A stretch of 64,000 bases of DNA, from NCBI RefSeq assembly GCF_003382565.3, contig NZ_CP086253.1, forward strand, positions 2,108,001 through 2,172,000. Direction: 5' to 3'. The notes under the pieces are model-generated. The model saw only the letters and a program-made list of their open reading frames with translations, did not search any database and had not been told where the DNA came from. Numbering within the stretch: the first letter of the stretch is position 1; every line of letters begins with the position of its first letter. The stretch comes from Pectobacterium aquaticum (GTDB lineage Bacteria > Pseudomonadota > Gammaproteobacteria > Enterobacterales > Enterobacteriaceae). The position numbers and the translations under genes are program-made. This document shows positions 52,296-60,929 of this stretch, in pieces.

Positions 52296-53609
52296 CTAGT
52301 GCTGAATGGTGATGACTGCCTGAGCTGTCGCGGTTTTTACTGGCCAGCAAAAACGGAAACGGGCACCGCCGAGCGGGCTGTCATCCACGGTAATGTTGCC
52401 GTCGTAAGCTCGGGCGATAGCATGAACAATCGCCAGCCCCAGTCCACATCCGCCGCTGCTGTTCTCGATACCTGCTTCCAGACGGACAAACGGTTCAAAC
52501 ACGCTTTCTCGGTTTTCGGGCGGAATACCCGGTCCATCATCTTCGACTTGCAAACAGGCAATATGCCCAGCGTCGGATGTCAGACTGATATGCAATCGGC
52601 TGTGGCAGAAGCGCAACCCATTGCCGATCAGGTTATTCAGTACCCGCTCCATCAGACGTAAATCGAGCGCCCCAATCCGTGCTGAGTGGGGCATGTCCAG
52701 CGAAATGTGTTTGTCAGGGTGGATCAGGCGAAAATCATCAACTTTTGCCTGTAACCACGAAGGAATATCAATATCGGCAAGATGCAGTGTCACCTGTGGA
52801 CGGTCGAGTCTGGCATACGTCAACAGCTCGTCAATCAACGCTTCAAGTTGACCAATATCTCGGTTTAACGCCTGCTGTTCGTTTTCTGCCAGATTGTCGC
52901 TCATCGCTAGCCGATAGCGCAGTCTGACCAGCGGCGTACGCAGTTCGTGCGCAATATTGTCAATCAGTTGCTTTTTGCTGTTGATGAGCTGGTTCAGGTT
53001 ATCCGCCATACGGTTGAAGGCGATGCCAAGCCGGTACAGGCTTGAGGTGCTATCGAAGTGAATGCGCGCCTCCAGATGACCATCTCCCAGACGCTGCGCG
53101 GCATTCTCCAATTTTAGCATGGCCTGCCAATGTGGGCGCATCCAGAGGAAAACCGGCAGCGCCAGTGACAGCCCGATGAGCATCACCAGCAGTAAATCCA
53201 GCAGCCGCATTTCATGCAGGAAGAACAAATAAGGAATAGGGCCGACGGCAAGAACATAGTGGCTGCGGGGAATGCGTTGGATAAACGTGTATTGATCATC
53301 CAGCGCGATAATTTCTCCTTGATTGAGACGCTGCCGATTCTTGGGGCTCAGCGCATATTTGCTCACCGGTTCGATATGTAATTTGAATGACAGGTTTAAA
53401 TCAAGCTGGTTGATGGTTTTATGCCAGTCGCGAGGCGGAATCGCGCGCAGTTCATTACGAATGAGATACAGCGAGCTTTTCATCAGATCATCCATGGACT
53501 GACGTCCAGCGTGTTCAGCCGTGACTTTATAGACCAGCCCAACCAGAAGTGTCATGACGACAAAGCAGGCGAACAGCAATAGAAAAAACTGGACGAACAG
53601 CTTTCTCAT
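52296..53609 (-). CDS. rstB: Sensor histidine kinase RstB
   Basis: A 437-residue membrane kinase (E. coli 433). It has two membrane segments (about 4-26 and 135-158) enclosing a periplasmic sensor, then HAMP, the His phosphorylation site in IAHELRTPLVRLRYRL (near 225-240) and the HATPase domain (VEDDGPGIPPENRESVFEPF). It phosphorylates RstA; in E. coli the system is under PhoP and influences acid response and iron genes. The start overlaps the rstA stop by 4 bp. Confidence 0.96.
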   Translation of the reverse strand: MRKLFVQFFLLLFACFVVMTLLVGLVYKVTAEHAGRQSMDDLMKSSLYLIRNELRAIPPRDWHKTINQLDLNLSFKLHIEPVSKYALSPKNRQRLNQGEIIALDDQYTFIQRIPRSHYVLAVGPIPYLFFLHEMRLLDLLLVMLIGLSLALPVFLWMRPHWQAMLKLENAAQRLGDGHLEARIHFDSTSSLYRLGIAFNRMADNLNQLINSKKQLIDNIAHELRTPLVRLRYRLAMSDNLAENEQQALNRDIGQLEALIDELLTYARLDRPQVTLHLADIDIPSWLQAKVDDFRLIHPDKHISLDMPHSARIGALDLRLMERVLNNLIGNGLRFCHSRLHISLTSDAGHIACLQVEDDGPGIPPENRESVFEPFVRLEAGIENSSGGCGLGLAIVHAIARAYDGNITVDDSPLGGARFRFCWPVKTATAQAVITIQH

Positions 53610-54343
53610 AGCGTGACGCTCTCCCAGGTATTGGGGGCAAACAGATAACCTTTGTTGCGCACCGTTTTAATACGGAACGGCTCCAGTGGGTTGTCGTACA
53701 GTTTCTTACGCAGGCGAGAAATCGCGACGTCAATGCTGCGATCCATGCCGTCGTAGGTCACGCCGCGTAGATTTTTCAGCAGCGCATCCCGATCCATGAT
53801 GTGACCAGCATGGGTCGCCAACTGCCAGAGCAGATCGAAATCTGCGGTGGATAACACAATGTGTTCTTGCCCTAATGTCACTTCCCGATTGACCGGATCG
53901 ATACAGAGCAGGCCGAAGTGCAGTGATTTGTGCACCTGTAACGTAGTGGGGGCGGCGTTTTCCGTCACGGTCTGTGGTGCTGCAGCATATTGCCGTAAAT
54001 GCAGGCGCAGTCGGGCGAGCAACACGGCGGGCGGGGTGATTTTCAGAATATAATCATCGGCACCCATTTCCAGTGCCAGAATATGATTCATATCGCTGTC
54101 CAGCGAGGTCAGCAGCACAATTGGGCCGCTGTACTGTGGCCTCAGTTCCCGACAGATTGTCATGCCGTCTTTGCCGGGTAGCATAATGTCCAATAGCACA
54201 AGATCGGGCTGCTGCTGCTCAATAAAGGCCAATGCCTGATCGCCTCGTGCTTCAACCTGAACATCAATGTCATGCTTGCCGAGGTAAGCGGCGATCAATT
54301 TCCCCACCTCAGTATCATCTTCTATAAAAACAATCTTATGCAT
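53606..54343 (-). CDS. rstA: Response regulator RstA
   Basis: A 245-residue OmpR/PhoB-type regulator. The receiver domain has the phosphorylated Asp in LVLLDIMLPGKDG (near 52) and the family TSLDSDMNHILALEMGADDY. The winged-helix DNA-binding domain occupies 150-240 (DALLKNLRGVTYDGMDRSIDVAISRLRKK in part). RstA activates asr and other genes; the box at asr is a direct candidate target. First gene of rstAB. Confidence 0.97.
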   Translation of the reverse strand: MHKIVFIEDDTEVGKLIAAYLGKHDIDVQVEARGDQALAFIEQQQPDLVLLDIMLPGKDGMTICRELRPQYSGPIVLLTSLDSDMNHILALEMGADDYILKITPPAVLLARLRLHLRQYAAAPQTVTENAAPTTLQVHKSLHFGLLCIDPVNREVTLGQEHIVLSTADFDLLWQLATHAGHIMDRDALLKNLRGVTYDGMDRSIDVAISRLRKKLYDNPLEPFRIKTVRNKGYLFAPNTWESVTL

Positions 54344-54571
54344 AATCTCTACGCTATCTCCAACTCACTACTGATAGCATAGCCTGATGATAGGCGATAA
54401 ACGAGAAATGAAGCGTAAATGGGTGTTAAGTGTTTGCTTGCCTAAGCAGATAAGCGGGATGCCCACCCGTCTGGCAAATTTCTTCCAAATTGATAAAAAT
54501 AATGAAAATTAGCCGAACAAATTCGTTTGTTGGCGTGTTTACACACTGTCTACTTTTAGGAGAGTCCTGTT
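54344..54571. other. Upstream region of rstA and the small ORF
   Basis: About 230 bp with the rstA promoter on the left. I looked for a PhoP direct repeat (GTTTA-N5-GTTTA) and found only poor matches. Confidence 0.4.
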
Positions 54572-54649
54572 ATGACGCGCATCGTTCCTGTTTTGGCCGC
54601 CGGACTGCTCATCAGCCCACTGTTACACGCTATGCCTCTCAACTATTGA
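54572..54649 (+). CDS. Predicted 25-residue signal-peptide-like small protein
   Basis: The ATG at 54572 is preceded by AGGAGAG at good spacing. The peptide starts MTRIVPVLAAGLLISPLLHA and ends MPLNY, then TGA. This is a bare signal peptide or single hydrophobic helix with almost nothing after the predicted cleavage point. It ends 12 bp before the convergent folM stop. No named homologue recognised. Confidence 0.45.
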   Translation: MTRIVPVLAAGLLISPLLHAMPLNY

Positions 54650-54660
54650 TACTCAGGGAA

Positions 54661-55383
54661 TTAACGCAAAGCCCGTCCACCATCAACGCCTAGCGTTTTC
54701 CCAGTGACGTAACGGCTGCTGAGCAGGTAATCCACCAGCCCGACAATTTCTGCTTCACCGGGGGCAATTTTCATCAATGACTTTTTCAGCGCCTGCTGAC
54801 GATAGGATTCGTCATCCTTTTCATTAAACAGGATGAGACTGGGGGCGATCGCATTGACTTTCACCTCCGGTGCCAGCTTGCGGGCAAACGACCGCGTCAT
54901 ATTGTCCAGCGCCGCTTTACTGGCGGCATAGGCAATGTGTTTATCGCTGCCTTTTTCTACCACGTAATCCGTCAGATGAATAATATCCGCACCCGCGATG
55001 CCTTGCCCACGCAGGCAGGGTTCCAGCAGTTGGTTGAGCAAATAGGGTGTGTAGACATGAATTTGCAGCATATCGGCCAGCGTTTTTTCTGGCGGTGTGG
55101 AGGGGCTTTCAGGCTCCCAACGGCTGGCATTGTGAATAATGGCGCGCAGTTGCGGCGTGAGCGACTGGATTTGCTTCGCAAACGCATAGATGTTTTCCGT
55201 GGTGGAAAAATCGGCGGTCAGACAAACGGCGCCATCTTGCTGTAGCGTCTCCAACTCAGGATAAGGTGTGCGATAGCTGATGATGACCGGAATCGACTGT
55301 GCCAGAAACGAACGCGCCAGCGCCAGCCCAATACGCCGTGCGCCGCCGGTAATTAACACGGGAGCAGAAGAAAAAGTTGTCAC
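54661..55383 (-). CDS. folM: Dihydromonapterin reductase FolM
   Basis: A 240-residue short-chain dehydrogenase with ITGGARRIGLALA near the N-terminus, the catalytic Ser region and Tyr-x3-Lys in YAASK, and the FolM-type C-terminus (SLILFNEKDDESYRQQALKKS, DGGRALR). It reduces dihydromonapterin to tetrahydromonapterin and has minor dihydrofolate reductase activity. The neighbourhood beside rstA is as in E. coli. Confidence 0.95.
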   Translation of the reverse strand: MTTFSSAPVLITGGARRIGLALARSFLAQSIPVIISYRTPYPELETLQQDGAVCLTADFSTTENIYAFAKQIQSLTPQLRAIIHNASRWEPESPSTPPEKTLADMLQIHVYTPYLLNQLLEPCLRGQGIAGADIIHLTDYVVEKGSDKHIAYAASKAALDNMTRSFARKLAPEVKVNAIAPSLILFNEKDDESYRQQALKKSLMKIAPGEAEIVGLVDYLLSSRYVTGKTLGVDGGRALR

Positions 55384-55580
55384 AATTAGGTCTCCTCAAC
55401 ACGCTAGTCTAAAGGGGATGAACCGTGACAATATACCTGAATTAACGGCTATACAGGCTATGGTTTGATAGCCGGAGGGCTATGCACAGTAAAACACTGG
55501 CGAAAGAGGAGGAAAGGGAATAGGGAAACGCTCCTGGGTCGATACATTCCGGTGATCAACGCTGTTTGGTTTAACATGCC

Positions 55581-55603
55581 CGCCGTGTAGCATTAGCACG
55601 GCG
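55581..55603 (-). terminator. Weak hairpin downstream of dauA
   Basis: CGCCGTG and CACGGCG form a 7-bp stem with a 9-nt loop just past the dauA stop, followed on the minus strand by GGCATGTT. A modest terminator candidate. Confidence 0.45.
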
Positions 55604-55620
55604 TGGCCTGCACGACATTT

Positions 55621-57339
55621 CTACTCGGTTTTTTCTACGTTGGGGCGCGTCGTCGTCGCCTCAATCGCCTGTGCGAGTGAGCCGTAGAAGCTGAGACGCC
55701 CTTCAATCGGATGAACCTTCGCCCGCGCCAGCGTTTTTAACGGCTGGAAGGGAATGTCGGTGATGATGAGCTGTTTGCCTTCGGGCAGCGTTGCGCTAAA
55801 ACGCAAGAACGCATTGAGGCCGCCAGCATCCAGCACCGGCACCGCATCCCACTGCAAAATGATATTTTGATAGCCTTCGCTGCGTACGGTCAGTTCGTTG
55901 AAGATGCGTTCCGCCGCGGCGAAAAACAACGGGCCGTTAACACGCAGCACCAGATGCTCCGGGGTTTTGGTGTCCGGCAGTTCGCTAAGACGGGTCATCT
56001 GCGCGATGCGCCGCATGAAGAGTAGGGATGCCAGCACGATACCGACGGTAATCGCGATCACCATATCGAACAGCACGGTCAACGACATACAGAACAGCAT
56101 CACGATAATGTCGTCTTTCGGCCCGTGGCGTAGTAAATCGACCACTTTGTGCGCTTCACTCATGTTCCAGGCGACGATCAGCAGCAGCGACGCCATTGCC
56201 GCCAGCGGCAGATAAGACAGCCACGGCGCAAGGATCAGCAGCGCCAGTAACACCAGCAGCGCATGGACCACGGCGGAGATCGGTGAATTTGCCCCCGCTC
56301 GCACGTTGGCGGCGGAGCGGGCAATCGCGGCGGTCGCGGTAATGCCGCCAAAGAACGGTGCGATGATGTTACCGAAACCCTGGCCCATCAGCTCCGCATT
56401 AGAGTTGTGTTTTTTGCCCGTCATCCCGTCCAACACGACGGCGCACAGCAGCGACTCAATCGCCCCCAGCATCGCCATCGAGAATGCGGCAGGCAGCAGA
56501 GCGTAAATGCTTTGCCAGTCCAGCGTCATCGTCTTTCCATCGGGCGACGGAATATCCCACGGCAAAACGAGCTGTGGCAGGATAGGCGGAATCCCTTGCC
56601 CTTGCGAACCGTCCGCCAGCATATAGCTGAATCGGGAACCGATGGTGGCCACGTTTTCACCGAGCAGTGACATAATCCCCATCACCGCGACGCCTGCCAG
56701 CAGCGCAGGCAAATGACCGGGCAGACGAATACCGAGTCTGGGCCAGACGATGAGAACCAAAAGCGTTGTTGCGCCAATAAGCGTATCAGCAAGATGCAGG
56801 GTCGGCAGTGATTGCGCCAGCGCCGCCACTTTTTCGACGTAATGCTCGGGGACTACCGCCATCTGCAAGCCGAAAAAATCCTTGATTTGCATGGTACCAA
56901 TGGTGATAGCGATCCCAGAGGTGAATCCCAGCGTCACGGAAAGCGGAATATATTCAATCAGACGGCCGAAGCGACAAAGCCCCATCAGCAGCAGAAAGAC
57001 GCCGGACAGCAAGGTGGCAACCAGCAGACCGGATAGCCCGAACTGTTGCGATACCGGATATAAAATGACGACGAAGGCGGCCGTCGGGCCTGAGACGCTA
57101 TAGCGTGAGCCGCCGCTGATAGCGATGACAATCCCAGCAATAGCTGAGGTATACAGTCCGTACTGCGGAGGAACGCCGCTAGCAATGGCCAGTGCCATTG
57201 CTAGCGGTATGGCGATGATGCCGACGGTCACGCCAGCGACAATGTCGTGGGTAAAACGTTGCAGCGTATATTTTTCGCGCCAGCACGCGTCAATCAGCGC
57301 GCTGAACGGCCTGATGCCGTTAATTCCGTGCGTTTTCAT
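55621..57339 (-). CDS. dauA: C4-dicarboxylic acid transporter DauA (SulP family)
   Basis: A 572-residue SulP transporter (E. coli DauA/YchM 559). It has about 12-14 membrane segments with ITVGIIAIPLAMALAI-like helix 1 (here VGIIAIPLAMALAIASGVPP) and SRYSVSGPTAAFV, then a C-terminal STAS domain (about 440-560, VLDAGGLNAFLRF). DauA takes up succinate aerobically at acidic pH in E. coli. The neighbourhood near chaA fits the E. coli region. Confidence 0.95.
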   Translation of the reverse strand: MKTHGINGIRPFSALIDACWREKYTLQRFTHDIVAGVTVGIIAIPLAMALAIASGVPPQYGLYTSAIAGIVIAISGGSRYSVSGPTAAFVVILYPVSQQFGLSGLLVATLLSGVFLLLMGLCRFGRLIEYIPLSVTLGFTSGIAITIGTMQIKDFFGLQMAVVPEHYVEKVAALAQSLPTLHLADTLIGATTLLVLIVWPRLGIRLPGHLPALLAGVAVMGIMSLLGENVATIGSRFSYMLADGSQGQGIPPILPQLVLPWDIPSPDGKTMTLDWQSIYALLPAAFSMAMLGAIESLLCAVVLDGMTGKKHNSNAELMGQGFGNIIAPFFGGITATAAIARSAANVRAGANSPISAVVHALLVLLALLILAPWLSYLPLAAMASLLLIVAWNMSEAHKVVDLLRHGPKDDIIVMLFCMSLTVLFDMVIAITVGIVLASLLFMRRIAQMTRLSELPDTKTPEHLVLRVNGPLFFAAAERIFNELTVRSEGYQNIILQWDAVPVLDAGGLNAFLRFSATLPEGKQLIITDIPFQPLKTLARAKVHPIEGRLSFYGSLAQAIEATTTRPNVEKTE

Positions 57340-57502
57340 CTAAGCAGAAACCAAAGTAAGGAAGTAGATCAATATGGCGGGCCTGCCGGTCCGTCGACGA
57401 CTGCCTTACGATACGCCGGACGCGCTCAGAAGATCCAGATATACATCAAGAGAAGTGAGTTTTGGTGAGGCCGACACGGCGAAAACCGCATCGGCAGGGG
57501 AA

Positions 57503-58603
57503 TTACAGCGTGATGGTGATCAGATAGGCGGCGAAGAGCGCCAGATGCGCGCTACCGCTCAACACGTTGGTCCTACCGGTAGAAAACGTAATGTGGCACA
57601 GCACCAGTACCGACAGCATCACGACAATGTGCGGCATATCCAGACCGAAGTTCAGCGTGCGGCCGGTCAGCATGGCGATAATCGTGACGGTGGGGACCGT
57701 CAGTGAAATGGTTGCCAGCACGGAACCGAAAAACAGGTTCATGGCACGCTGTACCTGATTTTTCAGGACGGCGCGGATCGCTCCCAGCCCCTCAGGTGAG
57801 AGGATTAACAGCGCGACTAGGAAGCCCGTAAACTGCGTCGGCGCGTTCATTTCGGTCAGCAGCGTTTCCAGCGGCATGGAGTTCGTTTTGGTGACCGCGA
57901 TAACCGCAACCAGGTGAACCAGTAGCCAGGCGGTGTGCCACAGTGAACTGTGCGCTGACGGTTTACCATGGTGCGGATCGTCACCGTCCCCTTCGTCTTC
58001 ATGCTCATAGACGAACAGGCTTTGGTGCGTACGCGTTTGAATCAACAGGAAAACGCCGTACATCGCCGCAGAAATAGCGGCAACAATCAGTGATTGCGTT
58101 ACGCTGAAATTACCACCGGGCAAAGCGCTGGGGAAAACCAGCACAATCACGGCTAATGGGAAGATCGCCATCAGGTATTGCTTGATGCCGCTCAGGTTGA
58201 CGTACTGGGTGGCGAATTTACGGCCGCCGAGTAAGAGGGCGAAACCAACCAGACCACCGGTGACAATCACGATAATGGAATAGAGGGTATCACGCATCAG
58301 ATCTGGGCCTGCGTCACCGGTTGCCATCAGGGCAGAAATCAGGCTGACTTCGAGAATGACGACGGACAGGCTGAGGATCAATGAACCGTAGGGTTCACCC
58401 AGACGGTGTGCGAGCACGTCGGCATGACGCACCACGCTGAAGGCGCTGAACAGTATCCCAGCGAGCGCGATGGCGTTGATGCCGAGAATGGCGACAAAAT
58501 TTTGTGAAGTGCCCCATATGTAGAGCACGGTCAGCGCAATAACAGGAAAAATGAGTGAGTATTCATGATGGCGAGTTTTGACCACCTCAGAATGAGACTT
58601 CAT
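57503..58603 (-). CDS. chaA: Sodium/calcium-potassium:proton antiporter ChaA
   Basis: From the ATG at 58603 (MKSHSEVVKTRHHEYSL), with AGGAG upstream, the protein is 366 residues as in E. coli ChaA. It is a cation/proton exchanger with about 11 membrane segments and two internal alpha-repeats (SVVILEVSLISALMATGD and LLILSPEGLGAIRAVLKN), with an acidic, His-containing loop (EHEDEGDGDDPHHGK near 220). It exports Na+, Ca2+ or K+ at alkaline pH. chaB is absent, and chaC lies separately to the right. Confidence 0.96.
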   Translation of the reverse strand: MKSHSEVVKTRHHEYSLIFPVIALTVLYIWGTSQNFVAILGINAIALAGILFSAFSVVRHADVLAHRLGEPYGSLILSLSVVILEVSLISALMATGDAGPDLMRDTLYSIIVIVTGGLVGFALLLGGRKFATQYVNLSGIKQYLMAIFPLAVIVLVFPSALPGGNFSVTQSLIVAAISAAMYGVFLLIQTRTHQSLFVYEHEDEGDGDDPHHGKPSAHSSLWHTAWLLVHLVAVIAVTKTNSMPLETLLTEMNAPTQFTGFLVALLILSPEGLGAIRAVLKNQVQRAMNLFFGSVLATISLTVPTVTIIAMLTGRTLNFGLDMPHIVVMLSVLVLCHITFSTGRTNVLSGSAHLALFAAYLITITL

Positions 58604-58648
58604 TGCGGAGTTCTCCTTATCCAGAGGAATGATACGGCAAAATATCCC

Positions 58649-58696
58649 CGTCATATTTCAAGTCAGCCTACTGGCAGCTCGAACTATTTAGGGCAT
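58649..58696. repeat. Imperfect inverted-end intergenic repeat, copy 2
   Basis: The left end CGTCATATTTCAAG matches CGTAATACTTCAAG of copy 1 (135-230), and the right end (CGAACTATTTAGGGCAT) matches CGAATTATTTGAGGTAT. The middle is about 48 bp shorter. Further partial copies of the right end follow to about 58755. Confidence 0.5.
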
Positions 58697-58950
58697 AAAG
58701 CAATTTATTGTGGTCGTAAACCCCATTATTCAGGGCATAAACCATTTATTAATGGATGTAGAACGACAATAAACAGCAAAGATTACTAAAAGGTAGTTAT
58801 AACGTAATAAAACGAACAATATGATAACAGATTGTCATGTTAACACGGGGATTTTTACGGATTTTTACGCTCTGTAGTGAAATTCAAATGAAAAGGGAGA
58901 ATCTGCGTGTCTTCTCCCTATCATGATAATATCAAATGTCTTTTTTATAG

Positions 58951-59754
58951 TTATTCGTCAGGATTATCCATAATATCGTGACGTTTATGATGATAATCCT
59001 CTTCATTTAGCCCTTCTCGCCAATAAGGTACGGCATACATCTGATTTCGCTCACATCCGCGTTCGCGACGCACATGGCGACGAAGCTGAACCACGATACG
59101 ATCCTCACCGGCTAACCAGTAAAACGCATTTTTAGCCGACGGAAGTGACTGAAACTGCTGTAATAATGCATCGGTCACGTCCGTGCCGCCGATAATCCAG
59201 TGCAGATGAAGTTGTGCTGGTTTAGCGATATCCAGTTTATCAGCCTCGCTGTCGACACGGATTACCGCATGCCCCGTTGCGTCATCAGGCAGATTCTCCA
59301 ATAGAGCCATGAGCGCGGGGAACGATGACGGGTCAGCAGCCAGATAATAAGCGGTCGCGGGTGGCAGCATCGGGAATGGGCCACCGGGTTGTGAAATACC
59401 GACCCAGTCGCCGGGCTTAGCCTGACGGGCAAAGGTGACAGCAGGCCCCGCGTGTTCATGCAGCGCGAAAATCATATCCAGCTCCGCATCCTCCGGACGT
59501 ACCGCACGAACGCTATAGGTGCGGACAATGGGGCGGGCTTCGCTCTCTGGCCAGATCGGGCCGCGTTCGCCAATCGCGGGCAGAGCCGGTTTTTGCTGTC
59601 CCGCCTGAGGCAAAAAGAGCTTGATGTGTGCACCGTATCGCTCGGTCGGATAATCGCGTAGCGCGTCGTGATGGAAAGTAATGCAGCGTAAATGAGGGGA
59701 AATATCGTGGATGTGTTTAACCTGAACTAAAACAGGCTGTCGCGGCGTTGCCAT
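58951..59754 (-). CDS. Siderophore-interacting (ferric-chelate) reductase
   Basis: A 267-residue SIP/ViuB/YqjH-type flavoprotein. It has the FAD-binding motif RTYSVRAVR near 75-83 and a C-terminal NAD(P)H-binding-like domain (YLAADPSSFPALMALLENL, FYWLAGEDRIVVQLRRHVRRE). These enzymes reduce Fe(III)-siderophores in the cytoplasm to free iron. A Fur box lies about 55 bp upstream, so low iron should induce it. It sits between chaA and chaC; no siderophore uptake genes are in the window. Confidence 0.92.
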   Translation of the reverse strand: MATPRQPVLVQVKHIHDISPHLRCITFHHDALRDYPTERYGAHIKLFLPQAGQQKPALPAIGERGPIWPESEARPIVRTYSVRAVRPEDAELDMIFALHEHAGPAVTFARQAKPGDWVGISQPGGPFPMLPPATAYYLAADPSSFPALMALLENLPDDATGHAVIRVDSEADKLDIAKPAQLHLHWIIGGTDVTDALLQQFQSLPSAKNAFYWLAGEDRIVVQLRRHVRRERGCERNQMYAVPYWREGLNEEDYHHKRHDIMDNPDE

Positions 59755-59806
59755 TCAGTGTCTCCGTGGATAGTCGATTCCAAATTAATGATAATAATAA
59801 CACGAG

Positions 59807-59823
59807 ATGATAACTATTATCAT
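59807..59823 (-). promoter_or_regulatory. Fur box of the siderophore-interacting gene
   Basis: ATGATAACTATTATCAT is close to the inverted Fur operator core (GATAAT hexamers), and an adjacent ATGATAATAATAA stretch at about 59788-59800 adds further hexamer matches. The arrangement resembles the RyhB operator in this window. Confidence 0.85.
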
Positions 59824-60164
59824 TTGATGTCTGCTCGTTATTATTCGTGTCGCCGCCGATATATTTTATTGAAGTCGAGAGCTTTCACGTCAAGCTCCTG
59901 ACCTCACAAAAATGAGGTTTGTATCAGGAATGCGTCAAGTCTAGCGGTGAGTTGCCGATTAGTTGATATACCCGTGAGTGAAACATTATCACGAACTTTT
60001 TCAGTTTTTGTGACCAGTATCAAACTTGATCGCAAAGCCATAAATGAATAACCTCAGGGTTGATAGTGTTGTAAAATTAAGCAGATGAAGCAGTTAGGTT
60101 GTTACACGCAGGGCGAGAGCCGGTCTGACGAGCGGCAAAAGAGTAAGGTTGGGGGTAGTCAGTA
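59824..60164. other. Intergenic region upstream of chaC
   Basis: About 340 bp with no ORF. It contains a nested hairpin at 59896-59929 (listed separately) and the promoter of chaC. Confidence 0.5.
59896..59929 (+). other. Nested hairpin upstream of chaC
   Basis: TCCTGA (59896-59901) pairs with TCAGGA (59924-59929), and immediately inside CCTCA (59902-59906) pairs with TGAGG (59913-59917). No T run follows. It may be a leader structure or a chance palindrome. Confidence 0.4.
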
Positions 60165-60848
60165 GTGTTAACACGCGATTTTTTGCAGAAAGCAGATTGT
60201 AGAACGTCTTTTGGTTGTATTGAAGAAACCTTACTGCTCACCCCGCAACAGCGGGCTGACTCGTTGGACAGGACGCTGGCGCTCCGGCCAAATAGCTGTC
60301 CTGTCTGGGTGTTTGGCTATGGTTCGCTCATGTGGAATCCGGTTTTTGACGCTGAAGAAACCTGTCTGGCCACGTTGGCAGGGTGGCAGCGAGCCTTTTG
60401 CCTGCGCCTTACCATCGGTCGCGGCACGGTAACGCAACCGGGGCGGATGCTGGCGCTGAAACCCGGTGGGCAAACGACGGGATTGGCTTACCGACTGCCG
60501 GAAACCTCATTGCGTGAAGATTTGGAGCTGCTGTGGAAGCGTGAAATGCTGACGGGCTGCTATCGTCCGCTCTGGTGCGAACTGCATCGCAAGAACGGTA
60601 CACCGCTAACAGCGCTGGTGTTTGTCTCCGAACCTGAGCATCCTCTCAACGAAAATGATACCTGCATTCAGAGCGTTGCCCCGCTGATTGCGCGCGCGAG
60701 CGGTCCGCTCGGCACCAATGCCCAATATCTGTTTGCACTTGAGCAAGAGTTGAAGAATCACGGAACGGAAGACGAAAGCGTGAGCGAACTTGCACAGCGG
60801 GTGCGTATCCTGCAACAGTCGTGTTCTGCGGCAGCAGGAAACGGTTGA
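60165..60848 (+). CDS. chaC: Glutathione-specific gamma-glutamylcyclotransferase ChaC
   Basis: Starts with GTG at 60165 (MLTRDFLQKADCRT), behind a G-rich site, giving 227 residues (E. coli 231). The BtrG/gamma-glutamylcyclotransferase fold has the substrate loop VFGYGSLMWNP (near 48-58) and catalytic Glu in the LLWKREM region. It cleaves glutathione to 5-oxoproline and Cys-Gly. The E. coli chaABC cluster is broken up here. Confidence 0.94.
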   Translation: MLTRDFLQKADCRTSFGCIEETLLLTPQQRADSLDRTLALRPNSCPVWVFGYGSLMWNPVFDAEETCLATLAGWQRAFCLRLTIGRGTVTQPGRMLALKPGGQTTGLAYRLPETSLREDLELLWKREMLTGCYRPLWCELHRKNGTPLTALVFVSEPEHPLNENDTCIQSVAPLIARASGPLGTNAQYLFALEQELKNHGTEDESVSELAQRVRILQQSCSAAAGNG

Positions 60849-60929
60849 TAATGAGACAGCGGTGAGTGGAAGTATTGAGGTGAACGACGGTATCGCCGTT
60901 CACCTTGAGGTCGATGCTAAGCGACCGAA

